DNA of 64,000 bases from Rhodomicrobium lacus (GCF_003992725.1 NZ_RZNF01000003.1:186001-250000), one strand, 5' to 3'. Shown: positions 31,465 through 41,547, numbered from the stretch's first letter. Made by a program: numbers and translations. Notes: generated by a model not told the origin, from the sequence alone.

Positions 31465-31483
31465 TTATCGCTTATAGCGATAA
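31465..31483. promoter_or_regulatory. Operator palindrome of the toxin-antitoxin operon
   Basis: TTATCGCT-TAT-AGCGATAA is perfect over eight-base arms and sits seven bases upstream of the toxin ATG. This is the usual location for autorepression by the antitoxin or toxin-antitoxin complex. Confidence 0.7.
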
Positions 31484-31538
31484 AACGTCAATGGCCAAAA
31501 GGCTGGGAACTCCTGGCCTTTGGGCCATTGAAGACTGT

Positions 31539-33095
31539 TCACTTCGCCGCCTTCTCCTGATAGCTCAGCACCAACTCGCGGGCGGCGCGGGTTTCGTCGA
31601 GGCGCGAGCGCGGCGCGAAGCGGGGCGCCTGCGTGAAGCGCGCGGCATCTCCGGCCTTCGCTGCGAGCGCGAGGCTTCGCACCGCTTCGATGAACTGGTC
31701 GAGGCCCTGCTTCGATTCGGACTCGGTCGGCTCGATCAGCATCGCCCCGGAAACGACGAGCGGGAAATATACAGTCATCGGGTGAAAGCCCTCGTCGATC
31801 AGCGCCTTCGCGAAGTCGAGCGTCGAGACGCCCGTGCCTTTCAGGAAGCCGTCGTCGAACAAGACCTCATGCATCGCGCCCTTGGGGAATGGCAGCGTCA
31901 GCACGTCGGCGAGGCGCGCGCGCACGTAATTCGCGTTCAGCACCGCATCTTCGGACGCCTGACGGATGCCGTCGGCGCCGTGGCTCATCATGTAGGCGAG
32001 CGCGCGCACAAACATGCCCATCTGGCCATGAAAGGCTGCGAGACGGCCGAACGGCGCGGCCCCGTCCGGCGCATCGGCTTCGTGTTCCACGAGACGCAAC
32101 GCATCGCCATCGCGGCGCAAGAACGGCACGGGCGCATAAGCCGCAAGCGCTTCCGACAGAACCACCGGCCCGGCACCCGGCCCACCCCCGCCATGCGGCG
32201 TCGAGAACGTCTTGTGAAGGTTGATGTGCATCGCGTCCGCGCCGAGGTCGCCGGGGCGCACCTTGCCCGCGATGGCATTGAAATTCGCGCCGTCGCAATA
32301 GAGGTACGCGCCCGCCTCATGCAGCGCGTCGGCGATCTCGCGGATATGCGGCTCGAACAGCCCGCAGGTGTTCGGGTTCGTCAGCATCATCGCGGCGACA
32401 TCCGGCCCGAGCGCCGCGCGCACGGCGTCCACGCTCACGGTGCCGTCCGGCCCCGCCTCGACCGCGCGAACGGTGAAGCCCAAATGCGCCGCCGTCGCAG
32501 GGTTCGTGCCGTGGGCCGAGACGGGCACCAGCACGACGCGGCGCGCGTCTGCCTCGCCGCGCGCTTCGAGCGCCGCCTTGATCGCCGCCATGCCGCAGAA
32601 TTCGCCATGCGCGCCCGCCTTGGGCGACAGCGAGACCGCGTGCATGCCCGTGAGTTCGAGCAGCCAGCGCGACAGCTCCGTCATCAGCGCGAGCGCGCCC
32701 TGCACGGTCTTCTCCGGCTGAAGGGGGTGGATGTCCGCAAAACCCGGCAGCCGCGCCATCTTCTCGTTGAGGCGCGGGTTGTGCTTCATGGTGCAGGAGC
32801 CGAGCGGAAATATGCCGGTGTCGATGGAGTAATTCTTCTGACTGAGGCGCACGTAATGACGCATCGTCTCCGGCTCAGAGAGCCCCGGCAGCCCGATGGC
32901 GTCGTCTCGCTCAAGGCCGCCGAGGCGCGTTTCCGTTTCCGCCACCTCCTCGAAATCGACTCCGGTGGTTTCCGTCGAGCCGATCTCGAAGATCAGCGGC
33001 TCCTCGATCTGAAGCGCGCGATTGCCGGTGAAGGTCGGCGCGGGCGCGGCTGCCGCCTCGACGGCGGGAAGGATCACTTTCGGCATCTCAACCAT
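31539..33095 (-). CDS. gcvPB: Glycine dehydrogenase (decarboxylating), subunit 2
   Basis: The 518-residue second half of a split P-protein. The PLP lysine is in [19 protein letters not shown], and the surrounding segments ([45 protein letters not shown]) are characteristic. With GcvPA it decarboxylates glycine and loads the aminomethyl group on GcvH. The ATG at 33095 overlaps the end of gcvPA by eight bases; a longer reading frame to 33251 is not used. It is the last gene of the gcv operon. Confidence 0.95.
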   Translation of the reverse strand: MVEMPKVILPAVEAAAAPAPTFTGNRALQIEEPLIFEIGSTETTGVDFEEVAETETRLGGLERDDAIGLPGLSEPETMRHYVRLSQKNYSIDTGIFPLGSCTMKHNPRLNEKMARLPGFADIHPLQPEKTVQGALALMTELSRWLLELTGMHAVSLSPKAGAHGEFCGMAAIKAALEARGEADARRVVLVPVSAHGTNPATAAHLGFTVRAVEAGPDGTVSVDAVRAALGPDVAAMMLTNPNTCGLFEPHIREIADALHEAGAYLYCDGANFNAIAGKVRPGDLGADAMHINLHKTFSTPHGGGGPGAGPVVLSEALAAYAPVPFLRRDGDALRLVEHEADAPDGAAPFGRLAAFHGQMGMFVRALAYMMSHGADGIRQASEDAVLNANYVRARLADVLTLPFPKGAMHEVLFDDGFLKGTGVSTLDFAKALIDEGFHPMTVYFPLVVSGAMLIEPTESESKQGLDQFIEAVRSLALAAKAGDAARFTQAPRFAPRSRLDETRAARELVLSYQEKAAK

Positions 33096-34437
33096 GGAGC
33101 ACCTCTTCGAGCGCGGCCCGGAAGGCGGCGATGTCGTCGGGAGTTGTCGTTTCTGTCGCCGCGACGACGATGGCATTCGCGAGCGTCGGCGCGTCCGGCC
33201 AGAGCCGCGATGCGGGCACGCCGCCGATGATTCCGCGGTCGGCCAGCGCATCGATCACCGCCGCGCCGGGTTTCGGCGTGCGGATTGTGAACTCGTTGAA
33301 AAATGCGGGCGTCATCACATTCACATCGTCCACGCTGTCGAGCGCCTTCGCCAAGGCCACCGCGTTCGCGTGGTTGATGCGCGCGAGCTTCCGCAGGCCC
33401 GCTTCGCCGAGCAGCGTCAGATGCGCCGTGAATGCGAGCGCGCAAAGCCCCGAGTTCGTGCAGATATTGCTCGTCGCCTTCTCGCGGCGGATATGCTGCT
33501 CGCGGGTCGACAGCGTCAGCACGAAGCCGCGCCGCCCGTCGTGGTCCACCGTCTCGCCGCAAAGCCGCCCCGGCATCTGGCGCACGAATTTCTTTCGCGC
33601 AGCGAACAGTCCGAGATAGGGGCCGCCGAAATTGAGGCCGTTGCCGATGCTCTGGCCTTCAGCCACCACGATATCGGCGCCCATCGCGCCCGGCGATTTC
33701 AGCGCCCCGAACGACACCGCTTCCGTCACCACGACGACGAGCAGAGCGCCCGCCTCATGGGCCTTTTCCGCAAGCGCCGAGAGGTCCGCCACGCGGCCGA
33801 AGGCGTCGGGCATTTGCACGACGATGCAGGATGTGTCCTTGTCGGCGTCCGCCTCGAAGCTCGTTGCGGGATCCACCGCCCGCACATCGACCTCGAACCC
33901 GCCAAGGCGCGAAACCGTCTCGATCACCGCGCGGTAATGCGGGTGCACCCCGCCCGCGACCACCGCCTTGCCGCGCCGCGTCACGCGATGCGCCATCAGC
34001 ACGGCCTCGCCCGCCGCCGTGGAGCCGTCATACATGGAGGCGTTCGCCACTTCCATGCCCGTCAGCGCAGCGACCTGGCTTTGAAACTCGAACAGATATT
34101 GCAGCGTGCCCTGCGCGATTTCCGGCTGGTAGGGCGTGTAGGCCGTCATGAACTCCGAGCGCTGGATGATGTGATCAACCGTTGCCGGCACATGATGGTG
34201 GTAGGCGCCCGCGCCCGCAAAGAACGGCACCGACGATGCGGGCACGTTGCGGGCGGCAAGCCGCGACAGCACGCGTTCAACCGCGAGTTCGCTTTGCGCG
34301 CGGGGCAGATCAGGCAGGTCGCGCCGGAGCGCGCCTTCGGGCACGGCAGCGAAAAGCGCGTCGATGTCGATGTCGCTCTGGCCGACGGCGGCGAGCATGG
34401 CGCGGCGATCCGCGTCCGTGTGGGGAAGATAGCGCAT
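33088..34437 (-). CDS. gcvPA: Glycine dehydrogenase (decarboxylating), subunit 1
   Basis: The 449-residue first half of the split P-protein. Family segments include [19 protein letters not shown] at the start, [56 protein letters not shown] and [20 protein letters not shown]. It dimerises with GcvPB to form the PLP enzyme. Split P-proteins are usual in some bacteria, where other alphaproteobacteria often have a single long gcvP. Its ATG shares one base with the gcvH stop. Confidence 0.95.
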   Translation of the reverse strand: MRYLPHTDADRRAMLAAVGQSDIDIDALFAAVPEGALRRDLPDLPRAQSELAVERVLSRLAARNVPASSVPFFAGAGAYHHHVPATVDHIIQRSEFMTAYTPYQPEIAQGTLQYLFEFQSQVAALTGMEVANASMYDGSTAAGEAVLMAHRVTRRGKAVVAGGVHPHYRAVIETVSRLGGFEVDVRAVDPATSFEADADKDTSCIVVQMPDAFGRVADLSALAEKAHEAGALLVVVVTEAVSFGALKSPGAMGADIVVAEGQSIGNGLNFGGPYLGLFAARKKFVRQMPGRLCGETVDHDGRRGFVLTLSTREQHIRREKATSNICTNSGLCALAFTAHLTLLGEAGLRKLARINHANAVALAKALDSVDDVNVMTPAFFNEFTIRTPKPGAAVIDALADRGIIGGVPASRLWPDAPTLANAIVVAATETTTPDDIAAFRAALEEVLHG

Positions 34438-34814
34438 CAGCCCTCCGCGCCCGCATAGGCGAGATAGGCATCCCGGTCCATGAGCTTGTCGAGTTCGCCG
34501 GCGTTAGAAAGCGCAAGCCTGTAGATCCACGCGCCCGTCTCGGGCTCCTGATTGATGAGTTCCGGCTTGTCGTTAAGCGCTTCGTTGATTTCGACCACCT
34601 CGCCGCTCACGGGCGAGTAGATGTCGCTCGCGGCCTTGACCGACTCGACCACCGCGATGGGCTGGCCCTGCTTCACCTTCTCGCCGACCTTCGGCAGTTC
34701 GACGAAGGTCACGTCGCCGAGCTTGCCTTGCGCGTAGTCCGTAATTCCGACCGTGCCGACGCCGTCCTCGACGCTGATATATTCGTGGTCTTCCGTGTAT
34801 CTGATGAGCGTCAT
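34437..34814 (-). CDS. gcvH: Glycine cleavage system H protein
   Basis: A 125-residue lipoyl carrier that shuttles the aminomethyl group between P, T and L proteins. The lipoylated lysine is Lys60 in [18 protein letters not shown]. The N-terminal [36 protein letters not shown] is diagnostic. It starts 21 bases after gcvT and overlaps gcvPA by one base. Lipoylation by LipA/LipB or LplA is required; those genes are not nearby. Confidence 0.96.
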   Translation of the reverse strand: MTLIRYTEDHEYISVEDGVGTVGITDYAQGKLGDVTFVELPKVGEKVKQGQPIAVVESVKAASDIYSPVSGEVVEINEALNDKPELINQEPETGAWIYRLALSNAGELDKLMDRDAYLAYAGAEG

Positions 34815-34834
34815 GGCTTCTGACCTTTGGGTTT

Positions 34835-35989
34835 TTATGCTTTGCGGACGTAACGATGCGGCACGAAGGGCAGGCTCGCGACGCGCGCGGGCTGGAACGC
34901 TCCCCGGATTTCGACAGCAACCGGCGTGCCAGGGGCGCTTGAGCGCGGCGGCACATAGCCGAAAGCGACGGACGCGGCGGCGGTCGGCGTGTAGGCGCCG
35001 CTGGTGATTTCGCCGAGGGTCTCGCCCGTTTCGCTTGCGATCTTCATATGCGTGCGTGCGGCGGAGCGACCTTCGAGGCGAAGCCCGACGCGGACACGCG
35101 CCGGACCATCGGCCAGCTCGCGCTGAACGCGTTCCGCGCCGATGAAACCGCCATCGCGCCGACGCCGCTTGCCGATCGAGAAGTCGAGCGCGGCCTCGAT
35201 CGGCGATGTCGTCTCGTCCATGTCCTGCCCGTAAAGCGGAAGCCCCGCTTCGAGGCGCAGCGTATCGCGGGCGCCAAGACCGATGGCCTCGACTTCGGGG
35301 TGAGCGAGAAGGCTGCGCGCGAAGGCCTCGGCGGCATCGGCGGGCACGGAGATTTCAAAACCGTCCTCGCCCGTATAGCCGGATCGCGACACGAACACAG
35401 CCGCGCCGCGCCAATCGAGCGGAGCCGCCGTCATGAATGCAAGACCGGCCGCTTCCGGCATTTGCCGCGCAAGCACGCGCGCGGCGTCGGGGCCCTGCAG
35501 CGCGACGAGCGCGCGGTTCGCCAGCGGCGCGAGCGTCACGGTCGGCGGCAGATGGGCGGCGATGTGCGCGAAATCGACCTCCTTGCGCGAAGCGTTCACG
35601 ACGAGGAACAGACCGGTGCCGTCCGCCTCGCGCGTCGCCATCAGATCGTCGATGATGCCGCCTTCGTCGTTGAGAAGTTGTGTGTAGCGGATCTGGCCGC
35701 ACTTCAGCCCCGCGATGTCGCCGGGGACGAGCCGCTCGAACGCGGCGGCAACGGTTTCAAAGTCCGGCCCCGTAATCCGCGCCTGCCCCATATGCGACAC
35801 GTCGAAGAAGCCCGCGCGCTCGCGCACATGCGTATGCTCCTTCACGATGCCGGTTGCATAGGAAACGGGCATCTCGTAACCCGCGAACGGCACAAGCTTC
35901 GCGCCAAGCTCGCGGTGGAGCGCGGCAAGTGGCGTCTGGCGCAGCGGCGGCGCGGCTTCGTGGTCTGTGGTGGCGGGGGCAGCGCTCAT
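34835..35989 (-). CDS. gcvT: Aminomethyltransferase (glycine cleavage T protein)
   Basis: A 384-residue tetrahydrofolate-dependent enzyme that releases ammonia and forms 5,10-methylene-THF from the H-bound intermediate. Visible are LVPFAGYEMPVSYATGIVKEHTHVRERAGFFDVSHMGQARI at the N-terminus, the folate-binding SRSGYTGEDGFEISVP, and the C-terminal TSGAYTPTAAASVAFGYV. It is first in the gcv operon, directly behind the glycine riboswitch; CACGGAGAC lies before its ATG. DMGDH-like paralogues exist, but the operon makes the assignment secure. Confidence 0.95.
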   Translation of the reverse strand: MSAAPATTDHEAAPPLRQTPLAALHRELGAKLVPFAGYEMPVSYATGIVKEHTHVRERAGFFDVSHMGQARITGPDFETVAAAFERLVPGDIAGLKCGQIRYTQLLNDEGGIIDDLMATREADGTGLFLVVNASRKEVDFAHIAAHLPPTVTLAPLANRALVALQGPDAARVLARQMPEAAGLAFMTAAPLDWRGAAVFVSRSGYTGEDGFEISVPADAAEAFARSLLAHPEVEAIGLGARDTLRLEAGLPLYGQDMDETTSPIEAALDFSIGKRRRRDGGFIGAERVQRELADGPARVRVGLRLEGRSAARTHMKIASETGETLGEITSGAYTPTAAASVAFGYVPPRSSAPGTPVAVEIRGAFQPARVASLPFVPHRYVRKA

Positions 35990-36037
35990 GGCTGGCGTCT
36001 CCGTGTATTCGAGGCTCCGCTTGCGCGGTCATGAGCC

Positions 36038-36232
36038 CCCTCTGTCACGGAACCTGAGAGATTTCACCGGCACGGCCGCGAGGCGGAAGGCCGGTCTTTA
36101 CCCCATCGGTGAGCCGCCTTGGCGGGCGGCTGCTTTCCAGAGTGCTGTCTGCGCGCGGTCCTTTTTGCCTGAGAGTTTCCGGGGCGGTTGCTCCTTCGGC
36201 GCCAGCCTGGGCTGGTCTCTCCCGCATGCATC
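36038..36232 (-). promoter_or_regulatory. Tandem glycine riboswitch
   Basis: Read on the minus strand, two aptamers follow each other. Aptamer 1 runs from GCGGGAGAGACC to ACTCTCAGGCAAAAAGGACC (about 36205-36155 at its core), and aptamer 2 from CAGCACTCTGGAAAGC to ATCTCTCAGGTTCCGTGACAGAG (about 36140-36040). Both carry the conserved CTCTCAGG and GGA(C/A) elements. The structure ends about 50 bases before gcvT, so glycine should switch on the glycine cleavage operon, as known for this class. Confidence 0.9.
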
Positions 36233-36430
36233 GGTCAGCACATCTTAAGTCGCCCGCCCGTGGCCGCCTGTCAACCACCCGGGGGATAGAAAGTTCTTGA
36301 TAGCGAACACCGCGTCACGCCTGCGCCTTCGGGGCCGCGCGCCGCAAGCTTCGCGAGAGGATTGGCAACGCTCAGTGTCACTCCGTAGAAAGGGGCTCGT
36401 TCCGGAAGGCGAATGATGCCCGTTATGGCG

Positions 36431-37315
36431 TTAACCGCCTGCCGTCAGATGCTCAAAGAGACTTCGAGCGGGCGGTGTCAGATCGCACTCGCGGCGCACA
36501 CATACCGAGAGTCTGCGCGTGGCCCATTCGTCCTGAAGGCGAATGATGGAAATCTTCGCAGAAAGCCTGTATCGACGCGCGGCTGACTCGGGGACGATGC
36601 CTATCCCCACACCTTCGCCAGCCATGCGGCAGATGCCATCGAAGCTGCGGAGCGCCACACGGCTCTTGAGTGTCGTTCCAAGCCTGATCGCCTGAGCGTC
36701 GATATGATCCTGCAAGGCGCCGTCAGCAAGGCGGATGAAGCGGTGGGCGAGCAGATCGGCGAAACAGACTGGCCGCCCTTTGGCAAGGGCGTGCCCCCGG
36801 GCGGCCACCACCACGAGCCGGTCGATCACAAACGGCCGCAAAACGAGGTCGCCGGTTTCGACCGCTCGCGAGAGAATGCCGATTTCGGCAAAGCCCGCCG
36901 CGACACTTCGGGCAATTTCGCTGCTCTGTCGCTCCTTCAACTCAACATCGACCTGAGGATGCGCGCCCATCCACTGCGCCAGCAGCCGGGGCAGAAACTC
37001 GGTAATGGCCGCCGTGTTGGCGAAAACACGAACGGTGGCGCGCAGCCCTTGCGCGTATTGGCCGAGTTCGCCCCGCATCTGAGCCATCTGGTGCAGGATC
37101 GTACGCGCGTGGTGGGTGAGCGTTTCACCGGCTTCCGTTGGCGTTACGCCTCGTCGGCCCCGCGTTAGCAGCGTTACCTTGCCTGCCGCTTCCATATCCC
37201 GCAGCCGCTCGCTTGCCGCCGGGAGAGAGAAGCCGGCGTTCGCCGCGCCATGCGTTATGCTGCCGGCATCCACCACAGCGAGAAACAGGCGAAGATCGGT
37301 CAGGTCGAACCGCAT
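36431..37315 (-). CDS. LysR-family transcriptional regulator
   Basis: A 294-residue regulator. The N-terminal winged HTH is RFDLTDLRLFLAVVDAGSITHGAANAGFSLPAASERLRDMEAAGKVTLLTRGRRGVTPTEAG; residues from about 90 form the periplasmic-binding-like effector domain. It is divergent from a TauE/SafE permease across 97 bases, an arrangement in which LysR proteins usually control the neighbour. The effector could be a sulfur oxyanion, by association only. Confidence 0.88.
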   Translation of the reverse strand: MRFDLTDLRLFLAVVDAGSITHGAANAGFSLPAASERLRDMEAAGKVTLLTRGRRGVTPTEAGETLTHHARTILHQMAQMRGELGQYAQGLRATVRVFANTAAITEFLPRLLAQWMGAHPQVDVELKERQSSEIARSVAAGFAEIGILSRAVETGDLVLRPFVIDRLVVVAARGHALAKGRPVCFADLLAHRFIRLADGALQDHIDAQAIRLGTTLKSRVALRSFDGICRMAGEGVGIGIVPESAARRYRLSAKISIIRLQDEWATRRLSVCVRRECDLTPPARSLFEHLTAGG

Positions 37316-37412
37316 CCATCAAGCATATCCCACGATCAGCCTTCGGGCCAGCCGAAGTCAGCCATCGGGAAATCCGCATTGCCGTTTTCCTCCGGAGAAT
37401 TAAACCGACGCC

Positions 37413-38156
37413 ATGTTCGATAAACACTCTCTCGCTGCAATCCTTGCGACGTTTTTTGTGGCTGGTGTCGTTAAAGGCATCACCGGGATGGGTTTGCCTA
37501 CTGTGGCGATGGGCGTACTCGGTTCCCTCGTCTCACCGCTGGCGGCGGCGAGCCTGCTGATCGTTCCTTCATTCATTACCAATGTCTGGCAGCTTCTGGC
37601 CGGGCCCGGTATCGGGGAACTCGCTTGGAGACTTTGGCCGATGATGTTGGCGATCGTCGCAGGGACCGCGATCGGCTCATCATGGATCGCAAGCGGGGAC
37701 ACGCATCTTACGAGTCCCCTCCTTGGCGTCGCGCTGGTTATATATTCGGCGTACACGCTTCTGGCCCGCCAGTTCAATGTTCCGCGACGCATCGAACCTT
37801 GGCTGTCGCCCGTGATCGGCGGGACGACAGGCATTGTCACTGGCGGAACCGGCGTGTTTGTCATCCCGGCCGTGCCTTATCTGCAAGCGCTCGGTTTAGG
37901 AAAAGACCATCTCGTTCAGGCGCTCGGATTGTCCTTCACGGTTTCCACCCTTGCGCTGGCGGCGGGTCTCGCTGTGCGTGGCGCATTCCAGCTGAATGAC
38001 ATCGGCCTGTCGGCACTCGCCGTCGTGCCTGCGCTCGCTGGTATGTGGACGGGCCAGATCGTGCGTTACAGGATTAGCTCCCGGACGTTCCGCCGCGGGT
38101 TCCTGGTTTGCCTTTTGCTTCTCGGAAGCGAAATGGCACTCAGGCCGCTATTCTAG
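37413..38156 (+). CDS. TauE/SafE-family permease (TSUP)
   Basis: A 247-residue inner-membrane protein with about eight hydrophobic helices. The family signature appears in the first helix pair (FFVAGVVKGITGMGLPTVAMGVLGSLVSPLAAASLL) and again in the second half (PVIGGTTGIVTGGTGVFVIPAVPYLQALGL), which shows the internal repeat of TSUP transporters. Members export sulfite, sulfoacetate or other organic anions, or take up small anions. GGAGA lies before the ATG. Its pairing with a LysR regulator suggests substrate-induced expression. Confidence 0.85.
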   Translation: MFDKHSLAAILATFFVAGVVKGITGMGLPTVAMGVLGSLVSPLAAASLLIVPSFITNVWQLLAGPGIGELAWRLWPMMLAIVAGTAIGSSWIASGDTHLTSPLLGVALVIYSAYTLLARQFNVPRRIEPWLSPVIGGTTGIVTGGTGVFVIPAVPYLQALGLGKDHLVQALGLSFTVSTLALAAGLAVRGAFQLNDIGLSALAVVPALAGMWTGQIVRYRISSRTFRRGFLVCLLLLGSEMALRPLF

Positions 38157-38167
38157 GCATAGACCCC

Positions 38168-40558
38168 TCACCAGCCCGCGTAACCGAAGCCGAAGGTCTG
38201 CGTCTTGTCGCCGTTGGCCTTCGACAGCACGGTCGCCACGTCGGCGCGCAAGGGCCCGAGCGGCGAATCCCAGATGAGGCTGAAGCCGGTGGAGGCGCGC
38301 AGCTTCGACGAATTCGTGGTGACGAGCGTGTTCGACGTGCCGTTCGCCGCCGCATACGCCTTCGCGAAACTGGCGGCGTCGGTGCCGAACATCGTGCCCG
38401 CGCTCGCGAACACCGCGCCGGACAGGCCGAGGTCGGTCGGCAGGAACGGGATCGGGAAACGCAGTTCCGCCGTCGCCGAATAGAACTGCGTGCCGCCGAG
38501 CGCGTAACCCGTCGTCGCGTCGCGCGGGCCGAAGCTCTTGAAGCCCGCGATGGTTTCGCTGCCCTTGTAGAACGCGTCGACCACGCGCACGCTCTGCCCG
38601 CCCCAGCCGGTGATGTTCCCAGCCTGCGCGCGGCCCGCGAGCACGATCTCCTGCGAGATGGGATAATAGGCGCGCGCCTCGCTGGTGGAGCGGATGTAGT
38701 TCACGTCGCCGCCCGCGCCCGCGAGATCCTGCACGCCCTTGAAGTAGAAGCCGCGCGTGGGCTTCTTCTTGCTGTCGCGCGTGTCGTAGATCATGTTGTA
38801 GCCGATGGACGAGATGACCGACGTGCCCTTGATCTGCTTCACGGCGAGCGAGGCGTCGTCGTCCACGCCATACACGCGATCCATCATCAGCGTGTAGTTG
38901 ATCCCGGTGGAAAATTCCTCGGTGATCGGGAAGCCGAAGCGCGTGGTGCCGCCGACGCGGAAATCCTTGTAGCCCGCGACCGTGTAGCCCGCGCTTTCGG
39001 TGTAGTCCGCCGACTTCGCGAAGGCGTCGAGGCCGAACGAGACGTTGCGGTCGAGAAAGCGCGGCTCCGTCCAGCTCACGTTGAACGCGCCGTTGCCCGA
39101 AAGGCTGCCCGACAGCTTGACCTGAAGATACTGGCCCGTGCCCATCAGATTACGCTCGGTATATTCCACCTCGCCGATGATGCCGTCGTTCGAGGAATAG
39201 CCCAGCGCGAAACCGAGATTGCCCGTCTCGGCCTCCGTCACCTTCAGCGCGAGATCGACGCGGTCGGGCGCGCTGCCCGGCTGCCTCTCGACCTTCACAT
39301 CCTTGAAGAAGCCCGTGCGCATCACGCGCTGACGGCCCTGCTCGACCATGAGCTTGTTATAGGCGTCACCCTCCGCTACGCGGAACTCGCGGCGAATGAC
39401 CTCGTCCTTCGTGGCGGTGTTGCCGCTGATTTCGACGCGCTCGATATAGACGCGCGGGCCGTCTTCCACCACGAATGCCACCGAAATGGTGCGCAGTAGA
39501 GGATCGCGGTCGATGCGCGGGCGCACCTGCGCGAACGGCGCGCCGCCCTCGGCTGCGGCTTTCGTCAGCGCCTCCACCGATTTGTCGACGAGTTCGGCGT
39601 TGTAGATGTCGCCCGCCTTGCCCTTGATGGCGGCGGCGAGCGCCTTCGCGTCGAAGCCATGCGCGGTCGCCTCCACGTCGAGACTGCCGAAGGTGTAGCG
39701 CGCGCCCTCGTCGAGCGTGAAGGTGAGGAAGAAGCCCTGCTTCTCGGCGTCCATGTCGGCGGTGGCGGAAAGCACGCGCATATCGGCGAAGCCGCTCTTC
39801 ACGTAGAAACGGCGCACTAGCTCGCGGTCGAGATTGAGGCGGTCGGGATCGTAGACGGAGGAATTGCGAAGGAAATCGAGAAGCCCTGACTCGGTTGTGG
39901 TGATCTCTTTTCGAAGTTCCGCGTCGGAGATCGACGCGTTGCCGATGAAGTTGATGCCGACGACCTTGATCTGCGGCCCCTCGTTGATCTCGAACACCAC
40001 GTCTACGCGGTCGCGCTCGCGGTCGATGGTCTTGGCCTCGACCTGCGCCGCGTAATAGCCCTGCCTGCGATAGACGGTGAGAACGTTCTGCACATCGACT
40101 TCGGCGCGCGCTTTCGAGAAGGTGCCGCCCGCCTTGAGTTGCACCTCCTTCGCCAGCGTGTCGGACGTGACGTCCTTCGCGCCCTCGAAGGCGACGCGGG
40201 CCACGAGCGGATTTTCGGCAACCTTCACGATGAGTGCACCGCCCTGCATGGCGAGCGATGCATCGCGGAACTGGCCCGTCTGGAACAGCGCCTTCACGCT
40301 GTCGTCGGCCTTGGCCGGGTCGTAGCGGTCGCCGGGCTTGAACGAAAGGTAATGCAGGACGGTTTCAGGCTCGATCCTGCTTGTGCCGACCACGTTTATG
40401 GTACGGATCACGGCACCGTCGGCCGCAGCCGACGCTTGCCTCGCAAAGGATGCCGCGGCGACGAACACGCCGAAAACGAGAAGCCAGGAAACGAACCCGG
40501 CCGCGACTTTAACTTTCCGCGAGGACGAACGCTCCTCGCACGCTCTGCAACTTGCCAT
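38168..40558 (-). CDS. bamA: Outer membrane assembly factor BamA-type
   Basis: A 796-residue Omp85 protein. After a long N-terminal segment and signal peptide (hydrophobic about 20-40, cut near RQASAA) come POTRA domains (IRTINVVGTSRIEPETVLHYL and four more) and a C-terminal 16-strand barrel that ends with GFGYAGW. Conserved barrel pieces include MGTGQYLQVKLSGS and the IRGFK-like IAGFKSFGPRDATTGYALGG of strand L6. BamA inserts beta-barrel proteins into the outer membrane. It is not in the usual rseP-bamA-lpxD operon, so it may be a relocated copy or a paralogue. Confidence 0.85.
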   Translation of the reverse strand: MASCRACEERSSSRKVKVAAGFVSWLLVFGVFVAAASFARQASAAADGAVIRTINVVGTSRIEPETVLHYLSFKPGDRYDPAKADDSVKALFQTGQFRDASLAMQGGALIVKVAENPLVARVAFEGAKDVTSDTLAKEVQLKAGGTFSKARAEVDVQNVLTVYRRQGYYAAQVEAKTIDRERDRVDVVFEINEGPQIKVVGINFIGNASISDAELRKEITTTESGLLDFLRNSSVYDPDRLNLDRELVRRFYVKSGFADMRVLSATADMDAEKQGFFLTFTLDEGARYTFGSLDVEATAHGFDAKALAAAIKGKAGDIYNAELVDKSVEALTKAAAEGGAPFAQVRPRIDRDPLLRTISVAFVVEDGPRVYIERVEISGNTATKDEVIRREFRVAEGDAYNKLMVEQGRQRVMRTGFFKDVKVERQPGSAPDRVDLALKVTEAETGNLGFALGYSSNDGIIGEVEYTERNLMGTGQYLQVKLSGSLSGNGAFNVSWTEPRFLDRNVSFGLDAFAKSADYTESAGYTVAGYKDFRVGGTTRFGFPITEEFSTGINYTLMMDRVYGVDDDASLAVKQIKGTSVISSIGYNMIYDTRDSKKKPTRGFYFKGVQDLAGAGGDVNYIRSTSEARAYYPISQEIVLAGRAQAGNITGWGGQSVRVVDAFYKGSETIAGFKSFGPRDATTGYALGGTQFYSATAELRFPIPFLPTDLGLSGAVFASAGTMFGTDAASFAKAYAAANGTSNTLVTTNSSKLRASTGFSLIWDSPLGPLRADVATVLSKANGDKTQTFGFGYAGW

Positions 40559-40727
40559 GCAGGCAAGCGAGCCTCAGCTTTATGACGCGAGCGTGGCCGG
40601 AGCGTATTGCCCTGGCGGGCGCAGGCACCAGGCCTGTTCTGGGTGGCCGTTTGCCGGCGCAAATACCGCGAAGCGGTTTCATCCTTCGGGTCCAAGGCTC
40701 CCACGTGAGCGGACCGGAGGGGAGTCT

Positions 40728-40749
40728 TGAGGCCCTCGGCGGGGCCTCA
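40728..40749 (-). terminator. Hairpin after mucR
   Basis: Perfect arms TGAGGCCC / GGGCCTCA enclose six bases, 14 bases past the mucR stop on the minus strand. It lacks a T-run; moderate terminator support. Confidence 0.45.
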
Positions 40750-40762
40750 GTCCTCAACACGA

Positions 40763-41257
40763 TTACGCCGCGTTCTTGGGACGCCTGCCCCGGCCCTTGG
40801 CGGCTGTTTTCGGTGCGGCCGCAGGAGCCGACTGAACGGGGCTTGCGGGCTTGGCCGCGTTGCGCTGGCCGAGGCCCATGCTTTTGGCGAGGTTCGAGCG
40901 CGCTGCCGCATAGGCCGGCGCCACCATCGGATAATCGTGCGGCAGGCCCCATTTCTCGCGATACTCTTCAGGCGAGAGGTCGTAATGAGTCTTGAGATGC
41001 CGTTTGAGCGATTTGAACTTCTTGCCGTCTTCAAGGCAGATGATGAAATCCTGCGTCACGGATTTCTTGACCGGGACAGCGGGCGTCAATTCCGGCTTCA
41101 CCGGTTCAACGGCCTGCGTCGCGGCTTTGCTGAGCGCCGCATACACCGAACCAATAAAGTCCGGAAGCTTGTCGGCGCTGATCACGTTGTTCGCGACATA
41201 GGCCGCCACCACATCTGCCGTGAATGAGGTCAGTTCGATTTCGTTGCTGTCTACCAT
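40763..41257 (-). CDS. mucR: MucR/Ros-family transcriptional regulator
   Basis: A 164-residue protein of the alphaproteobacterial MucR family. The zinc-finger-like core is ICLEDGKKFKSLKRHLKTHYDLSPEEYREKWGLPHDYPMVAPAYAAARSNLAKSMGLGQ, with the Cys-x2-Asp and His-x3-His ligand sets. MucR proteins are H-NS-like silencers that control exopolysaccharide, motility and cell-cycle genes. The tail (about 135-164) is Ala/Pro/Lys-rich and likely flexible. It is monocistronic and faces the decayed efflux gene on its left-to-right upstream side. Confidence 0.92.
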   Translation of the reverse strand: MVDSNEIELTSFTADVVAAYVANNVISADKLPDFIGSVYAALSKAATQAVEPVKPELTPAVPVKKSVTQDFIICLEDGKKFKSLKRHLKTHYDLSPEEYREKWGLPHDYPMVAPAYAAARSNLAKSMGLGQRNAAKPASPVQSAPAAAPKTAAKGRGRRPKNAA

Positions 41258-41547
41258 GAGTCCCAGGCTTGTGCTGTTGGCGCGAAAGTATATCTATTTT
41301 GTACGCGCCAGTTTTTGTCATCGGGTTCTTGACGCCTCTTACAGATGTTGGCGAGTAAAGGGTAGCCCATTGTGCACCATCCGGTATATTTTTGTGGATG
41401 ACGGACGGGAGAGTCGCTCGTGTTGATCTGGATCACGCACTGGTATACAGCGCCAAAAAAAGCTTCGATCTGCGCCGCGCCCCGGCGGCATCAGAACCTG
41501 GACGACTAACCCTCGCCGCGCGCGGATCGGGGGTTCAGGTCGAAACG
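41258..41547. other. Intergenic region upstream of mucR
   Basis: About 290 bases between mucR and the efflux-pump remnant. It should hold the mucR promoter; the A+T-rich stretch near 41285-41320 is the best place, but no box is certain. No gene is seen. Confidence 0.4.

Noticed and set aside
31491-33230. 579-codon open frame on the plus strand
   Set aside because: Antisense to gcvPB; composition and lack of domains mark it as a shadow frame.
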